64,000 nucleotides of DNA from Reyranella massiliensis 521 (GCF_000312425.1 NZ_HE997181.1:4406045-4470044); one strand, 5' to 3'. Counted from the stretch's first letter, positions 1 to 8,854 are shown. Numbers and translations are program-made. Notes: a model not told the origin generated them from the sequence alone.

Positions 1-516
1 GCCAAGATGATGATCCTTCTCACCGTCATGGGCTTCATCGGCCGGCTTTCCTTCTCCTACCTTTCCGACAAGATCGGACGGCGCTCGGGCGGCGGCCTGT
101 TGGGTATCGGTGCAGGCATCCTCACCATCGTCGCCGGCTACAACTACGACACTGTGCTGCTGGGCGTATCCGCCTTCTGGCTGCTCCTGGCGCTGACCTT
201 CTTCTTCGCCGACGGCGGCTTCGCCATCGTCGGGCCGTACGCCGCGGAAGTCTGGCCCTCGCATCTTCGCACCACCGGCATGGGCTCGGCCTACGGCTTT
301 GGCGGCATCGGCAAGATCATCGGGCCGCTCGGCCTGGCGCTGATCGTCGGCTCGAACAACTACCTGAAGCCCGACGTGCCGCTGCCGCAGATTCCGACGG
401 CCTTTCTCTATCTCGGCTGCTGGTTCCTGATGGCCGGCCTGGTCTATTATTTCCTTGGATTGGAAACGAAGGGCAAGTCGATCGAACAGATCGACAAGGA
501 ACTGGCGACCACCTGA
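1..516 (+). CDS. MFS transporter, C-terminal part (cut by window edge)
   Basis: The reading frame is open from the first base, so the gene begins outside the window; 171 codons and the stop remain. The visible chain has about five hydrophobic helices. Near its start it carries FSYLSDKIGRRSGG, the MFS motif A loop that occurs once in each half of these proteins, so this is probably the second-half copy. EVWPSHLRTTGMG resembles the conserved Glu-Pro-Arg element of organic acid and sugar porters, and the tail GLETKGKSIEQID resembles their PETKG ending. It is an inner-membrane importer or exporter. Its place just upstream of a run of catabolic genes suggests it brings in their substrate, but the substrate cannot be read from sequence. 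Confidence 0.85.
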   Translation, partial: AKMMILLTVMGFIGRLSFSYLSDKIGRRSGGGLLGIGAGILTIVAGYNYDTVLLGVSAFWLLLALTFFFADGGFAIVGPYAAEVWPSHLRTTGMGSAYGFGGIGKIIGPLGLALIVGSNNYLKPDVPLPQIPTAFLYLGCWFLMAGLVYYFLGLETKGKSIEQIDKELATT

Positions 517-544
517 CACCAACCGTGTTCGACGAGGATTTGCC

Positions 545-1744
545 GTGGATACGTTGATCCCGACTTCCGCCGACCTTGCCGGCGATCAGACCGTAATCTC
601 CCGCGCCGAGGCCGTCCGGCCGGCCGTCGAGGCCGCCTCGAACGAGATCGAGGACAAGCGGCGGCTACCGCCGGCGCTGCTGGACAAGCTGCATGAGGCG
701 AAGCTTTTCCGCCTGCTGCTGCCGCGCTCGTCGAACGGGATCGAAACCGATCCCGTCACCTTCTTCCACGTCATCGAGACCATCGCCCGCGGCGATGCCT
801 CGACGGCGTGGTGCCTCAGTCAGGCGGGCGGCTGCGCCATGTCGGCGGCCTATCTCGACCTGCCGGTCGCGCAATCGATCTTCGGCAAGGATCCGCGCGC
901 CGTGCTGGCCTGGGGTCCCGGCCCCCGGGTCAAGGCCATCGAATGCGAGGGCGGCTACAAGGTCACGGGCGTCTGGGCCTTCGCTTCGGGCGGCCGGCAC
1001 GCGACCTGGCTCGGCGCCCATTGCCCGATCTATCAGGCCGACGGCTCGCCGCGACTCGACCCGAATGGCGTACAGCAGGAGCGCACCATGCTGGTGCGGA
1101 CCGAAGACGTGCAGTGGACCGACATCTGGAACACGGTCGGGTTGCGCGGTACCGCCAGCGACCAGTTCGCCCTGACCGATTTCTTCGTCCGCGCCGACCA
1201 TTCGATTACCCGCGACTTCGAGAAGGAGTGTCGCGAACCCGGCCCGCTCTACCGCATGGGCGCCGGAACTTGTTACCAGGTGGGCTTCGCGGGCGTCGCC
1301 TGCGGCATTGCCCGCGGCGCACTCGACAGCTTCGTCGACGTGGCGCGCAACAAGGTGCCGCGCGGCATGAAGAGCCCGATCCGCGACAATGCCGTCGTGC
1401 AATCCGGCCTCGCGCAGGCCGAGGTCGGGCTGCGCTCGGCGCGCGCCTACGTGCTGCAGACGATGGCCGGAATCTGGAAAGATCTCTCGGCCGGCGCCAC
1501 GATCAGCATCGAACAGCGCATCACCGTCCGAATGGCTGCGACCCACGCCATCCACAAGGCCAAGGACGCCGTCGACTTCGCCTATAACGCCGCCGGCGCC
1601 ACGGCGATCTTCGAGAACCATCCGCTGGAGCGCCGCTTCCGCGACATCCACACCGTGACCCAGCAGTTGCAGGGCCGGCTGTCCCATTTCGAGACCGTCG
1701 GCGCCTGGATGATGGGCGTCGACGCCGACCTCACTTTCGTCTGA
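545..1744 (+). CDS. Flavin-dependent monooxygenase/hydroxylase of acyl-CoA dehydrogenase fold
   Basis: 399 residues, starting at GTG 545 behind a GAGG ribosome site; the longer in-frame upstream extension overlaps the porter gene and is not needed. Conserved elements are GDASTAWC (about 83-90), EGGYKVTGVWAFASG (about 135-149) and TVGLRGTASDQ (about 187-197). These are typical of the HsaA/HpaB-like branch of the fold, which hydroxylates aromatic or steroid-derived substrates using reduced flavin, rather than of true acyl-CoA dehydrogenases. No flavin reductase gene is adjacent, so the reduced flavin would come from elsewhere. The next gene is a VOC protein, a common partner because such enzymes often act with ring-cleavage dioxygenases. 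Substrate unknown. Confidence 0.85.
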   Translation: MDTLIPTSADLAGDQTVISRAEAVRPAVEAASNEIEDKRRLPPALLDKLHEAKLFRLLLPRSSNGIETDPVTFFHVIETIARGDASTAWCLSQAGGCAMSAAYLDLPVAQSIFGKDPRAVLAWGPGPRVKAIECEGGYKVTGVWAFASGGRHATWLGAHCPIYQADGSPRLDPNGVQQERTMLVRTEDVQWTDIWNTVGLRGTASDQFALTDFFVRADHSITRDFEKECREPGPLYRMGAGTCYQVGFAGVACGIARGALDSFVDVARNKVPRGMKSPIRDNAVVQSGLAQAEVGLRSARAYVLQTMAGIWKDLSAGATISIEQRITVRMAATHAIHKAKDAVDFAYNAAGATAIFENHPLERRFRDIHTVTQQLQGRLSHFETVGAWMMGVDADLTFV

Positions 1745-1765
1745 TCAGAACCACGGAGACGGACC

Positions 1766-2191
1766 ATGCCGTTGGGCGTTCTTCAGCACTACACGATCGA
1801 ACCTTCCGACCTCGAAGCCACCAAGGATTTCTACTGCGACGTGCTCGGCCTCGAGAACGGCGACCGGCCCCCTTTGGGTTTCCCCGGCTACTGGCTCTAT
1901 TCGGGCGGCGTGGCGACGGTGCACCTGCTGGGAGAGCGCAAGCCACGCGAAGGCATCGTGGTCCGCGGCACCGAGAAGAAATTCGACGACACCGGCCGCT
2001 TCGACCATATCGCCTTCGCCGCCAGTGACCTTCCGGGGGTGCGCAAGCGGCTGCAGTCGAAGAACGTCAAGTTCCGCGAGCAGATCGTGCCCCGCACCGG
2101 CGCCGCGCAGATCTTCCTCTACGACCCCGACGGTGTCGGCGTGGAACTCAACTTCCCACCGGACGAAGCCAAAGCGGAAGCCAAGGCGTAA
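1766..2191 (+). CDS. VOC-superfamily (glyoxalase/extradiol dioxygenase fold) protein
   Basis: 141 residues forming one VOC module pair. Likely metal ligands are His8 (QHYTI), His53 (TVHLLG), His81 (FDHIAF) and Glu126 (VGVELNF), and the motif YDPDGVGVELNF is typical of the second half of the fold. The size suits a single-domain glyoxalase-like lyase, epimerase or small extradiol dioxygenase; the reaction cannot be chosen from sequence. It sits 21 bases after the flavin monooxygenase gene, and its stop is directly followed by the GTG of the next gene, so all are probably co-transcribed. The last dozen residues are a Lys/Glu/Ala-rich tail outside the fold. Confidence 0.85.
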   Translation: MPLGVLQHYTIEPSDLEATKDFYCDVLGLENGDRPPLGFPGYWLYSGGVATVHLLGERKPREGIVVRGTEKKFDDTGRFDHIAFAASDLPGVRKRLQSKNVKFREQIVPRTGAAQIFLYDPDGVGVELNFPPDEAKAEAKA

Positions 2192-4075
2192 GTGCTCCTC
2201 GCCCTCGACATCGAGAGAGTAGAGCCCCTCGCCGACGGCGCCCCGTTCGGCGAGGCCGGTGCCTATGAGCGCGTGATCGCGACGGCGCGAGGCGAAGTCG
2301 ATCCCGCGCATCCCGACAATAGCGGCATCGCCTTGATCGACAAGGCGCCACGCAATGCCGCCGGCAAGGTCGAATACAAGACCGACGTCTTCATCCTGCG
2401 GCCCAGGGATCCGGCGCGCGGCAACGGCCGGATCCTCTACGAGGTCAACAATCGTGGCCGCAAGATGCTGTTCGGCAACATCGCCGACGGACCGCAGGGT
2501 GTGAACGATCCCAAGACCCTGGCCGATCTCGGCAATGCCTTTCCACTGCGGCAGGGTTACACGATTGTCTGGTCGGGCTGGGATCCCGATGCACCGCGCG
2601 CCAACATGGGTCTCGCCCTTACAGCGCCCATCGCCACGGACAACGGCCAGCCCATCGTCCAGACCGTGCGCGAGGAGTGGGTGTCGGGCACGCGGCTCGG
2701 CGTGCTGGAAACCTTCAAGCTCTCGCATGAAGCCGCCACCCTGGAGCAGAACCGTGCCCGCCTCACGGTGCGCGAACGCGCCAACGACGAGCCGCGGGAA
2801 CTGCCGCTCAATCAATGGTCCTTCGTCGATGGCCGTTCGATCAAGCTGCGCGACGGCACCAAGGCGCAGCCCGGCTATCTCTACGAATTCCACTACGACG
2901 CCAAGAACCCCAAGGTGCAGGGGCTGGGCTTCGCCGCCACGCGCGACCTTGTCAGCTGGTTGCGCCACGACCCTGCGGCGACCAAGGCAACCGGCGCACC
3001 GATCTCGCATGCGCTTGCCATCGGCTTCTCACAGGCCGGCCGCTATCTGCGCAACCACATCTCCGAAGGCTTCAATCGCGACGAGCAGGGCCGGCGGGTC
3101 TTTGACGGCGTGCACAGCCATATCGCCGGCGTCGGCCGCATCTTCTTCAACACGCCGTTCGCCCAGCCGGCGCGGACCAACACCCAGCACGAGGATCACG
3201 GCTTTCCCGAGAACGAGTTTCCCTTCTCGACGGCACGCCTCGACGATCCCCTGACCGGCAAGACGGGCGCGCTGTTCCGCGGCGACGGCTGCGATCCGCT
3301 GCTGATCGAAACCAACACCTCGACCGAGTATTGGCAAAAGGGTGCCTCGTTGCTGCACACCGACCCGCTCGGTACTCGCGACATCGAACTGCCGGCCAAC
3401 TCGCGCGTCTACATGATCGCCGGCACCCAGCATGGTGGCCGCGCCGGTGCCACGACCGATCCCGGTCCCAACATCAATCCGCGCAACCCACACAATCCGA
3501 TGCCGGCCGTGCGCGCCCTGCTCGTCGCGCTGGACGAATGGGTCATCTCCGGCAAGGCGCCGCCGCCCAGCAAGGTGCCGACGCTCGCGGCCGGCACCCT
3601 CGTCGATGCGGGCAAGACCGGATTCCCCTCGGTGCCCGGCGCGGCCGTGGTGCGTGTCACCAACAGCGTGTCGCCGCCCGGCGACTGGACGGACCCGAAG
3701 CCTGCCGGCAAGACCTATCGCACGCTGGTCTCCAAGGTCGACGCCGACGGCAACGAAGTCGCGGGTGTGCGCCTGCCCGACATCGCGGTTCCGCTCGCCA
3801 CCTACACCGGCTGGAACGAGTACAAGCCGCCCTATCCGAAGGGTGAGATCGCCGACCGTGATGGGAGTTGCCTGCCCTTCCCTGTCGACAAGGCGGCCCG
3901 CGAAAGCTCGGGCGACCCCCGCCCCTCGATTGCCGAGCGCTATAAGAGCGGCGCCGACTACATCGCCAAGGTTCAGGCCGTCGTCGACCAGTTGCTGGCC
4001 GAGCGGCTGATCCTGCCCGAAGACGCCGCGCGCTACATCGAACGTGCCCGTCGCGAGCCACGCGTCGCACCCTGA
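2192..4075 (+). CDS. Large alpha/beta hydrolase-domain protein
   Basis: 627 residues. GTG 2192 directly abuts the TAA of the VOC gene, and the N-terminus (FGEAGAYERV, then DPAHPDNSGIALID) matches the start expected for this long hydrolase family. The nucleophile elbow is GFSQAGR with Ser280, and MIAGTQHGG further on may supply the catalytic His region. Members are poorly characterised hydrolases of 500-700 residues, longer than ordinary alpha/beta hydrolases. No export signal is visible, so it is probably cytoplasmic. Its position between a VOC protein and a second hydrolase suggests ester or lactone hydrolysis in the same pathway; this is inference. Confidence 0.8.
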   Translation: MLLALDIERVEPLADGAPFGEAGAYERVIATARGEVDPAHPDNSGIALIDKAPRNAAGKVEYKTDVFILRPRDPARGNGRILYEVNNRGRKMLFGNIADGPQGVNDPKTLADLGNAFPLRQGYTIVWSGWDPDAPRANMGLALTAPIATDNGQPIVQTVREEWVSGTRLGVLETFKLSHEAATLEQNRARLTVRERANDEPRELPLNQWSFVDGRSIKLRDGTKAQPGYLYEFHYDAKNPKVQGLGFAATRDLVSWLRHDPAATKATGAPISHALAIGFSQAGRYLRNHISEGFNRDEQGRRVFDGVHSHIAGVGRIFFNTPFAQPARTNTQHEDHGFPENEFPFSTARLDDPLTGKTGALFRGDGCDPLLIETNTSTEYWQKGASLLHTDPLGTRDIELPANSRVYMIAGTQHGGRAGATTDPGPNINPRNPHNPMPAVRALLVALDEWVISGKAPPPSKVPTLAAGTLVDAGKTGFPSVPGAAVVRVTNSVSPPGDWTDPKPAGKTYRTLVSKVDADGNEVAGVRLPDIAVPLATYTGWNEYKPPYPKGEIADRDGSCLPFPVDKAARESSGDPRPSIAERYKSGADYIAKVQAVVDQLLAERLILPEDAARYIERARREPRVAP

Positions 4076-4086
4076 AGGAGATCGCA

Positions 4087-4863
4087 ATGGCCAAGCTCGA
4101 TCGCGACGGTGTGAAGATCCACTACGAAGTGCACGGCCCCGGCAATGGCAAGGGACCGATGATTCTGTTGAGCCACGGCTACAGCTCGACGTCGCGCATG
4201 TGGGATGGCCAGGTCGCCGCCCTGAAGGACCGTTACCAGGTCGTGGTCTGGGACATGCGCGGCCATGGCGACAGCGATTATCCCAAGGACCCGAGCCGCT
4301 ATTCCGAAGCCCTTACCGTCGGCGACATGGCTGCGCTGCTGGATGCGGTCGGCGCGAAGAAAGCGATCGTCGCCGGCCTGTCGCTCGGCGGCTACATGTC
4401 GCTCGCCTTCCATGCCACGCATCCCGAGCGCGTAGACGCGCTGATGCTGTTCGACACCGGCCCCGGCTTCAAGAAGGACGAAGCCCGCGCCAAGTGGAAC
4501 GAGACGGCGCATCAGCGCGCCGCCCGTCTCGACGCCGAGGGACTGGCCGCGCTCAACAGCAGCGACGAGGTCAAGATCGTGCGCCATCGCGATGCGTCGG
4601 GCCTCGCCGGCGCCGCACGCGGCATGCTGGCCCAGCAGAACGACCGCGTGATCCAGTCGCTCGACAAAGTTGCCGTACCCACCCTGGTTCTGGTCGGCGC
4701 CAACGATACCGGCTTTCTCGCCGCTACCGACTACATGGCGGCCAAGATCAAGGGATCGACCAAGGCGGTCATTCCCGATGCGGGCCACGCAGCCAATCTG
4801 CACCAGCCCGCCCTCTTCAATCAGGCCGTCGAGGCGTTCCTCGCCACGCTGCCTCGGGCTTAA
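4087..4863 (+). CDS. Alpha/beta hydrolase
   Basis: 258 residues, with AAGGAG just before ATG 4087. The catalytic triad is readable: Ser99 in GLSLGG, Asp207 in GANDTGF and His234 in DAGHAAN. The oxyanion HG is at 30-31, and MRGHGDS (about 57-63) is the usual conserved loop. It is a cytoplasmic single-domain hydrolase of the size of carboxylesterases, 3-oxoadipate enol-lactonases and meta-cleavage-product hydrolases. Located 11 bases after the large hydrolase and 12 bases before the ketopantoate-reductase-like gene, it is part of the same transcription unit. The catabolic setting favours enol-lactone or C-C bond hydrolysis, but that is inference. Confidence 0.9.
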   Translation: MAKLDRDGVKIHYEVHGPGNGKGPMILLSHGYSSTSRMWDGQVAALKDRYQVVVWDMRGHGDSDYPKDPSRYSEALTVGDMAALLDAVGAKKAIVAGLSLGGYMSLAFHATHPERVDALMLFDTGPGFKKDEARAKWNETAHQRAARLDAEGLAALNSSDEVKIVRHRDASGLAGAARGMLAQQNDRVIQSLDKVAVPTLVLVGANDTGFLAATDYMAAKIKGSTKAVIPDAGHAANLHQPALFNQAVEAFLATLPRA

Positions 4864-4875
4864 CAGGAGAAGACA

Positions 4876-5940
4876 ATGAGCAAGCGGATTGCGGTCGTCG
4901 GCACCGGCGCCCTGGGTGGTTACGTCGGCGGCTATCTCGCCAACGCCGGCCTCGACGTCACCCTGATCGACTTCTGGCCGGAGAACATCGAGACCATCCG
5001 CAGCCGTGGGCTGGAGCTCGACGGCGTGACACCCGAAGAAAAGTTCACGGTCAAGAACGCCAAGACCATGCACCTCACCGAGATGCAGGATCTGTCGCGC
5101 CAGAAGCCAATCGACATCGCCTTCGTCGCGATGAAGTCCTACGACACCGAATGGGCGACGGCGTTGATCAAGCAGTATCTGTCGCCGGACGGCTACATCG
5201 TGTCGCTGCAGAACTGCCTGAACGAGGAGCGCATCGCGGGCGTCGTCGGCTGGGGCAAGACCGTGGGCATGGTGGCCTCGCTGATCTCCGTCGACATGTA
5301 CGAGGCGGGCCGCATCCGCCGTACCGTCGCCAAGGGCGGCGACAAGCACACGGTGTTCCGTGTCGGCGAAGTCCATGGCCGCATCACCAAGCGGGTCGAG
5401 GAGCTGCGCGAGATGGTCGCCATGATCGACAGCGCCAAAACCACGACCAACCTGTGGGGCGAGCGCTGGGCCAAGCTCTGCCAGAACGGCATGAAGAACG
5501 GCGTTTCGGCGGCCACCGGCATGACCGGCACCGACTGCGACCGCAACGACGCGGTGCGCCGCTTCTCGATCCAGCTCGGCGGCGAGGCTGTGCGGGTCGG
5601 CCAGGCGCTGGGCTATCACATCGAGAAGATCGGCAAGCTCGAGCCCGAGACCCTGGCCAAGGCGTCGGAGAACGATAAGGCCGCCCTCGACCAAGTCGAG
5701 GCGATCCTGAGGCCCGGCTCCAACACCAATCCCAACCCGCGTGCGGACATCCAGCGCCCCTCGATGGCGCAGGACATCCTGAAAGGCCGCCGCACCGAGA
5801 TCGAGTTCATGAACGGCTACGTCGCCGAGCGCGGCACCTATATCGGCGTGCCGGCGCCCGCCCACACCAAGCTCACCGAGATCGTGAAGAAGGTCGAGCG
5901 CAAGGAGCTGAAGCCCGCCGCCGCCCTGCTGGGCGGCTGA
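4876..5940 (+). CDS. Ketopantoate reductase-family (2-dehydropantoate 2-reductase-like) oxidoreductase
   Basis: 354 residues after an AGGAG site. The N-terminal nucleotide site is GTGALGG (9-15). The central helix WAKLCQNGMKNGVSAATG carries Lys200 and Asn204, the positions used by PanE for hydride transfer and substrate binding. It is somewhat longer than E. coli PanE (about 300 residues). In a catabolic operon such paralogues usually reduce other 2-oxo acids, so I do not call it panE. It is the last gene of the + strand run 1-5940 and converges on the enoyl-CoA hydratase gene with a 6-base gap. Confidence 0.85.
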   Translation: MSKRIAVVGTGALGGYVGGYLANAGLDVTLIDFWPENIETIRSRGLELDGVTPEEKFTVKNAKTMHLTEMQDLSRQKPIDIAFVAMKSYDTEWATALIKQYLSPDGYIVSLQNCLNEERIAGVVGWGKTVGMVASLISVDMYEAGRIRRTVAKGGDKHTVFRVGEVHGRITKRVEELREMVAMIDSAKTTTNLWGERWAKLCQNGMKNGVSAATGMTGTDCDRNDAVRRFSIQLGGEAVRVGQALGYHIEKIGKLEPETLAKASENDKAALDQVEAILRPGSNTNPNPRADIQRPSMAQDILKGRRTEIEFMNGYVAERGTYIGVPAPAHTKLTEIVKKVERKELKPAAALLGG

Positions 5941-5946
5941 CGCCGA

Positions 5947-6741
5947 TCATCGGCCCGTGAAGACCGCGGCGCGGCGTTCGACGAAGGATTTGATGCCTTC
6001 GGCGGCGTCGGCCGAGCCCATCACCCGCTCGCGGATGGCCGGGATCGCGTCGATGGCGGCCTTCTCGCCGGCCTCGATGAACTTGCGGCCGGCTTCCTTG
6101 GTGACCTGGATGCCGAGCGGTGCATTGCGCGCGATGATCCGCGCCAGCTCCATCGCCCGTTCGACCTGACGGCCCGCCGGCACGACCTCCTGAACGAGCC
6201 CGATGCGATGCGCTTCGGCCGACGAGAACTCGTCGCACAGCAGCAGGTGGTACATGGCGTCGCCCCAGCCGGCGCGCGTGATGAAGCGGAAGTGGGCGCC
6301 ACCCAGCGGAGCAATGCCGCGCTTGGCCTCCATCTGACAGAAGCGGCAATCGTCGGCGGCAACGACGATATCGCCCGCCAGCATGAGCTCAATACCGACC
6401 GTGAAGACGATGCCCTGCACGGCCGTGACGATCGGCTTGCGGCACTGGTTCGCCAATCCAAAGGGATCGGTGTTGCCCTCCGGCCGCGGCTTGCGCGTCG
6501 CCGTAGGCCCAAAGAACTTGGGCATATCGAGACCGGCCGTGAAGTCTTTGCCCTCGGCACAGAGCACACCGACCCAGAGATCGTCGTCCTTGTCGAGCAG
6601 GGTGAGCGCGTCGGACAGCTCCGCCATCATCTCCGGGCTGAAGGCATTCTTCTTGGCCGGATTGTCGATCACGATCTTGAGGATATGGTCGTGGCGTTCG
6701 TGGAAGACTCGACCCTGGCTGGGGGTTGCGCTGGTCGACAT
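5947..6741 (-). CDS. Enoyl-CoA hydratase/isomerase (crotonase) family protein
   Basis: 264 residues. The start at 6741 is set by a GGGAG site a few bases upstream; a longer in-frame reading to 6978 would run into the divergent SDR gene. The oxyanion-hole elements are FTAGLD (67-72) and GIVFTVGIEL (110-119). Glu138 in MEAKRGIAPLGG is a candidate catalytic acid, although the second canonical Glu of hydratases is not obvious. It hydrates or isomerises an acyl-CoA in the cytoplasm. It faces the SDR gene across a 209-base divergent region and is otherwise monocistronic. Confidence 0.88.
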   Translation of the reverse strand: MSTSATPSQGRVFHERHDHILKIVIDNPAKKNAFSPEMMAELSDALTLLDKDDDLWVGVLCAEGKDFTAGLDMPKFFGPTATRKPRPEGNTDPFGLANQCRKPIVTAVQGIVFTVGIELMLAGDIVVAADDCRFCQMEAKRGIAPLGGAHFRFITRAGWGDAMYHLLLCDEFSSAEAHRIGLVQEVVPAGRQVERAMELARIIARNAPLGIQVTKEAGRKFIEAGEKAAIDAIPAIRERVMGSADAAEGIKSFVERRAAVFTGR

Positions 6742-6950
6742 GCGTTGTTTCTCCCTTCCATCGAACTTGCCGGAACGACGCCCAGCCTCTTGGGACGGCT
6801 CGCCCCGGTGATCTTCATCGCTCTCGATAGTCAGTGTGAAAATAGCACTGTTCAAATTCCAAAAACTCATATCGCCACGAATTCTTCGTTCCTGAGTGAA
6901 ATTGACAAGTGTTGAAACAGAACTGACAGTCGCAGTCGTCAGGAGGGAAC
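6742..6950. promoter_or_regulatory. Divergent promoter region, crotonase/SDR
   Basis: This 209-base gap separates two divergent genes and is clearly richer in A+T than the surroundings, especially about 6830-6930. The SDR gene has an AGGAGGG ribosome site at its right end. TTGACA near 6903 could be a -35 box for the SDR gene, but I see no convincing -10 at the right distance. No strong palindrome was found. Confidence 0.4.
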
Positions 6951-7694
6951 ATGACAGCACGCAACGCATCGGCGGCAATTATCGGTGCCGGCGACTTCAT
7001 CGGCGCCGCCATCGCGCGCAAGTTCGCGGCCGAAGGGTTTTCGGTTCTCGCGGGACGGCGTAACGGCAACAAGCTCAGCCCCCTGCTCACCGACATTGCC
7101 AAGGCTGGCGGCACGGCCAAGGGCCGGTCGCTGGACGCCCGCAACGAGGCCGACATCACCTCCTTCCTGCAGGAGGCGGAGGCCCTGGCGCCGCTCGAAG
7201 TCTGCATCTTCAACGTCGGCGCCAACGTGAACTTCCCCCTGCTCGACACGACGGAGCGCGTCTTCCGCAAGGTCTGGGAGATGGCCTGCTATTCAGGCTT
7301 CCTGGCAGGACGCGAAGCGGCCCGGCTGATGCTGCCGCGGGCCAAGGGCGCGATCTTCTTCACCGGCGCGACCGCGAGCTTGCGGGGCGGCGTTGGCTAT
7401 GCCGCCTTCGCCGCCGCCAAGGCGGGCCTGCGCGCCGTCGCCCAATCCGCCGCCCGCGAGCTCGGCCCCAAGAATATCCACGTCGCCCACCTGGTGATCG
7501 ATTCCGGCGTCGACACGGCCTGGGTGCGCGAGCGCATCAAGCAGCGCGAAGGCGAAGATGCTCTTGCGGCCCTGCCGCCCGACCGGCTGATGCGCCCCGA
7601 AGCCGTCGCGGAAGCTTACTGGTCTCTCTACCAGCAGCCGCGCGACGCCTGGAGCTCTGAACTCGAGATCCGTCCTTTCGGCGAGAAGTGGTGA
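6951..7694 (+). CDS. Short-chain dehydrogenase/reductase (SDR), catalytic Tyr replaced by Phe
   Basis: 247 residues with a strong AGGAGGG site. The nucleotide-binding turn is IGAGDFIGAA (11-20) and the NNAG-like element is NVGAN (88-92). At the active site the usual Tyr-x-x-x-Lys reads Phe153-Ala-Ala-Ala-Lys157 (preceded by GGVGYAA), so the general-acid Tyr is missing unless Tyr150 substitutes. A clade of SDRs with Phe at this place exists and their chemistry is not settled. The C-terminal half (ELGPKNIHVAHLVID) is typical of that clade. Next come the DsbA-fold isomerase gene (3-base gap) and the HxlR regulator. Confidence 0.85.
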   Translation: MTARNASAAIIGAGDFIGAAIARKFAAEGFSVLAGRRNGNKLSPLLTDIAKAGGTAKGRSLDARNEADITSFLQEAEALAPLEVCIFNVGANVNFPLLDTTERVFRKVWEMACYSGFLAGREAARLMLPRAKGAIFFTGATASLRGGVGYAAFAAAKAGLRAVAQSAARELGPKNIHVAHLVIDSGVDTAWVRERIKQREGEDALAALPPDRLMRPEAVAEAYWSLYQQPRDAWSSELEIRPFGEKW

Positions 7695-7697
7695 CCC

Positions 7698-8303
7698 ATG
7701 CCAAAAGTAGAATTCCTCTTCGATTTCGGCAGCCCCAACGCCTATCTCAGCCATCTTGTCATTCCCGAGATCGAGAAGCGCACGGGCGCGACGTTCGTCT
7801 ATCTGCCGGTGCTGCTGGGCGGCGTCTTCAAGCTGACCAACAACCGCTCACCGGCCGAGGCCTTCGCTGGCGTCAAGAACAAGCCGGAGTACCATCGCCT
7901 CGAAACCGAACGCTTTGTCCGCCAGCACGGCATCGCGCGCTACAAGCACAATCCGTTCTTCCCGGTGAACACACTCATGATCATGCGCGGCGCCGTGGCG
8001 GCACGGCAGCTCGGCATCTTCGGGCGCTATGTCGACGAGGTTTACCGGCACATGTGGGCCGAACCCAAGAAGCTCGACGACCCGGCCGTGCTGCGCGCGG
8101 CACTGCTCGAATCGGACCTGCCGGCGGACCGCCTGTTCGAGCTTGTACAGACGGCGCCGGTAAAGGAAGCTCTGATGGCCGAAACGCAGCGTGCCGTCGA
8201 CCGCGGCACCTTCGGTTCGCCGACCTTCTTCGTCGACGACGACATCTATTTCGGCAAGGACAAGCTGCGCGACGTCGAAGAGGCGATCGTCGCCAAACGA
8301 TAG
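7698..8303 (+). CDS. 2-hydroxychromene-2-carboxylate isomerase-like (GST-kappa/DsbA fold) protein
   Basis: 201 residues of the thioredoxin-fold GST-kappa/HCCA isomerase family. The N-terminal strand FLFDFGSPNAY carries Ser12 where DsbA would have CxxC; in HCCA isomerases this Ser contacts glutathione. The cis-Pro loop is FGSPTFFVDDDIYFG near the C-terminus. Family members isomerise aromatic degradation intermediates (for example in naphthalene breakdown) with glutathione, but many homologues have unknown substrates. It starts 3 bases after the SDR stop and is probably co-transcribed with it. Confidence 0.85.
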   Translation: MPKVEFLFDFGSPNAYLSHLVIPEIEKRTGATFVYLPVLLGGVFKLTNNRSPAEAFAGVKNKPEYHRLETERFVRQHGIARYKHNPFFPVNTLMIMRGAVAARQLGIFGRYVDEVYRHMWAEPKKLDDPAVLRAALLESDLPADRLFELVQTAPVKEALMAETQRAVDRGTFGSPTFFVDDDIYFGKDKLRDVEEAIVAKR

Positions 8304-8332
8304 AGTGAGAATGCGCGAACGCCGAAACCGCC

Positions 8333-8854
8333 ATGCAGTGGAATAACCTCGAAGACGAGGCCTGTTCGCTGGCACGGACCGTCTCGGTCATCGGCGACCG
8401 CTGGACCCTCTTGATCCTGCGGGACTGCTTCCTGCGCATCCGACGCTTCGAGGATTTCCAGACCCGGCTCGGCGTGACGCGTCCCATCCTGGCCAACCGG
8501 CTGCGCAAGCTGGTCGACGATTTCGTCCTGGCCAAGGTGCCTTACCAGGAACGGCCCCTGCGCTACGAATACCGGCTGACGCAGAAGGGCCTCGACCTCT
8601 ACCCCATCGTCATGTCGATCGTTCACTGGGGCGACGTCCATATGTCCGGCCGGAAAGGCCGGCCGCTGCTGCATCAGCATCTCAGTTGTGGCAAGGACTT
8701 CGACCCTGTCATGATCTGCTCGCAATGCGGTGAGCCGCTCGATCCCAAGCGGGTGCATGCCCATCGCGGCCCCGGGGCACGCAATCCGCAGCATTTGCCA
8801 CCGGCGCCCGGCGCCAAAAAACCAGCCATACGTTCAAGGGAGAGAAGCCGATGA
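8333..8854 (+). CDS. HxlR-family winged-helix regulator with Cys-rich tail
   Basis: 173 residues. The HxlR domain covers about 8-105: Cys11 in EACSLARTVSVIGDRWTLLILRD is the conserved N-terminal Cys often used as redox or electrophile sensor, and SxRPILANRLRKL is the recognition helix region. A 65-residue extension follows, with Cys119 and the pair Cys129-x-x-Cys132 that could bind zinc, then a Pro/Arg-rich end. Its stop overlaps the start of the nitronate monooxygenase gene (ATGA), so regulator and enzyme are translationally coupled. It probably controls this segment in response to a reactive substrate; that part is inference. Confidence 0.88.
   Translation: MQWNNLEDEACSLARTVSVIGDRWTLLILRDCFLRIRRFEDFQTRLGVTRPILANRLRKLVDDFVLAKVPYQERPLRYEYRLTQKGLDLYPIVMSIVHWGDVHMSGRKGRPLLHQHLSCGKDFDPVMICSQCGEPLDPKRVHAHRGPGARNPQHLPPAPGAKKPAIRSRERSR

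Noticed and set aside
4033..5865. Long - strand open frame opposite the alpha/beta hydrolase and reductase genes
   Set aside because: Overlaps two well-supported genes completely and has the Arg/Gly/His-rich composition typical of antisense frames in GC-rich DNA.
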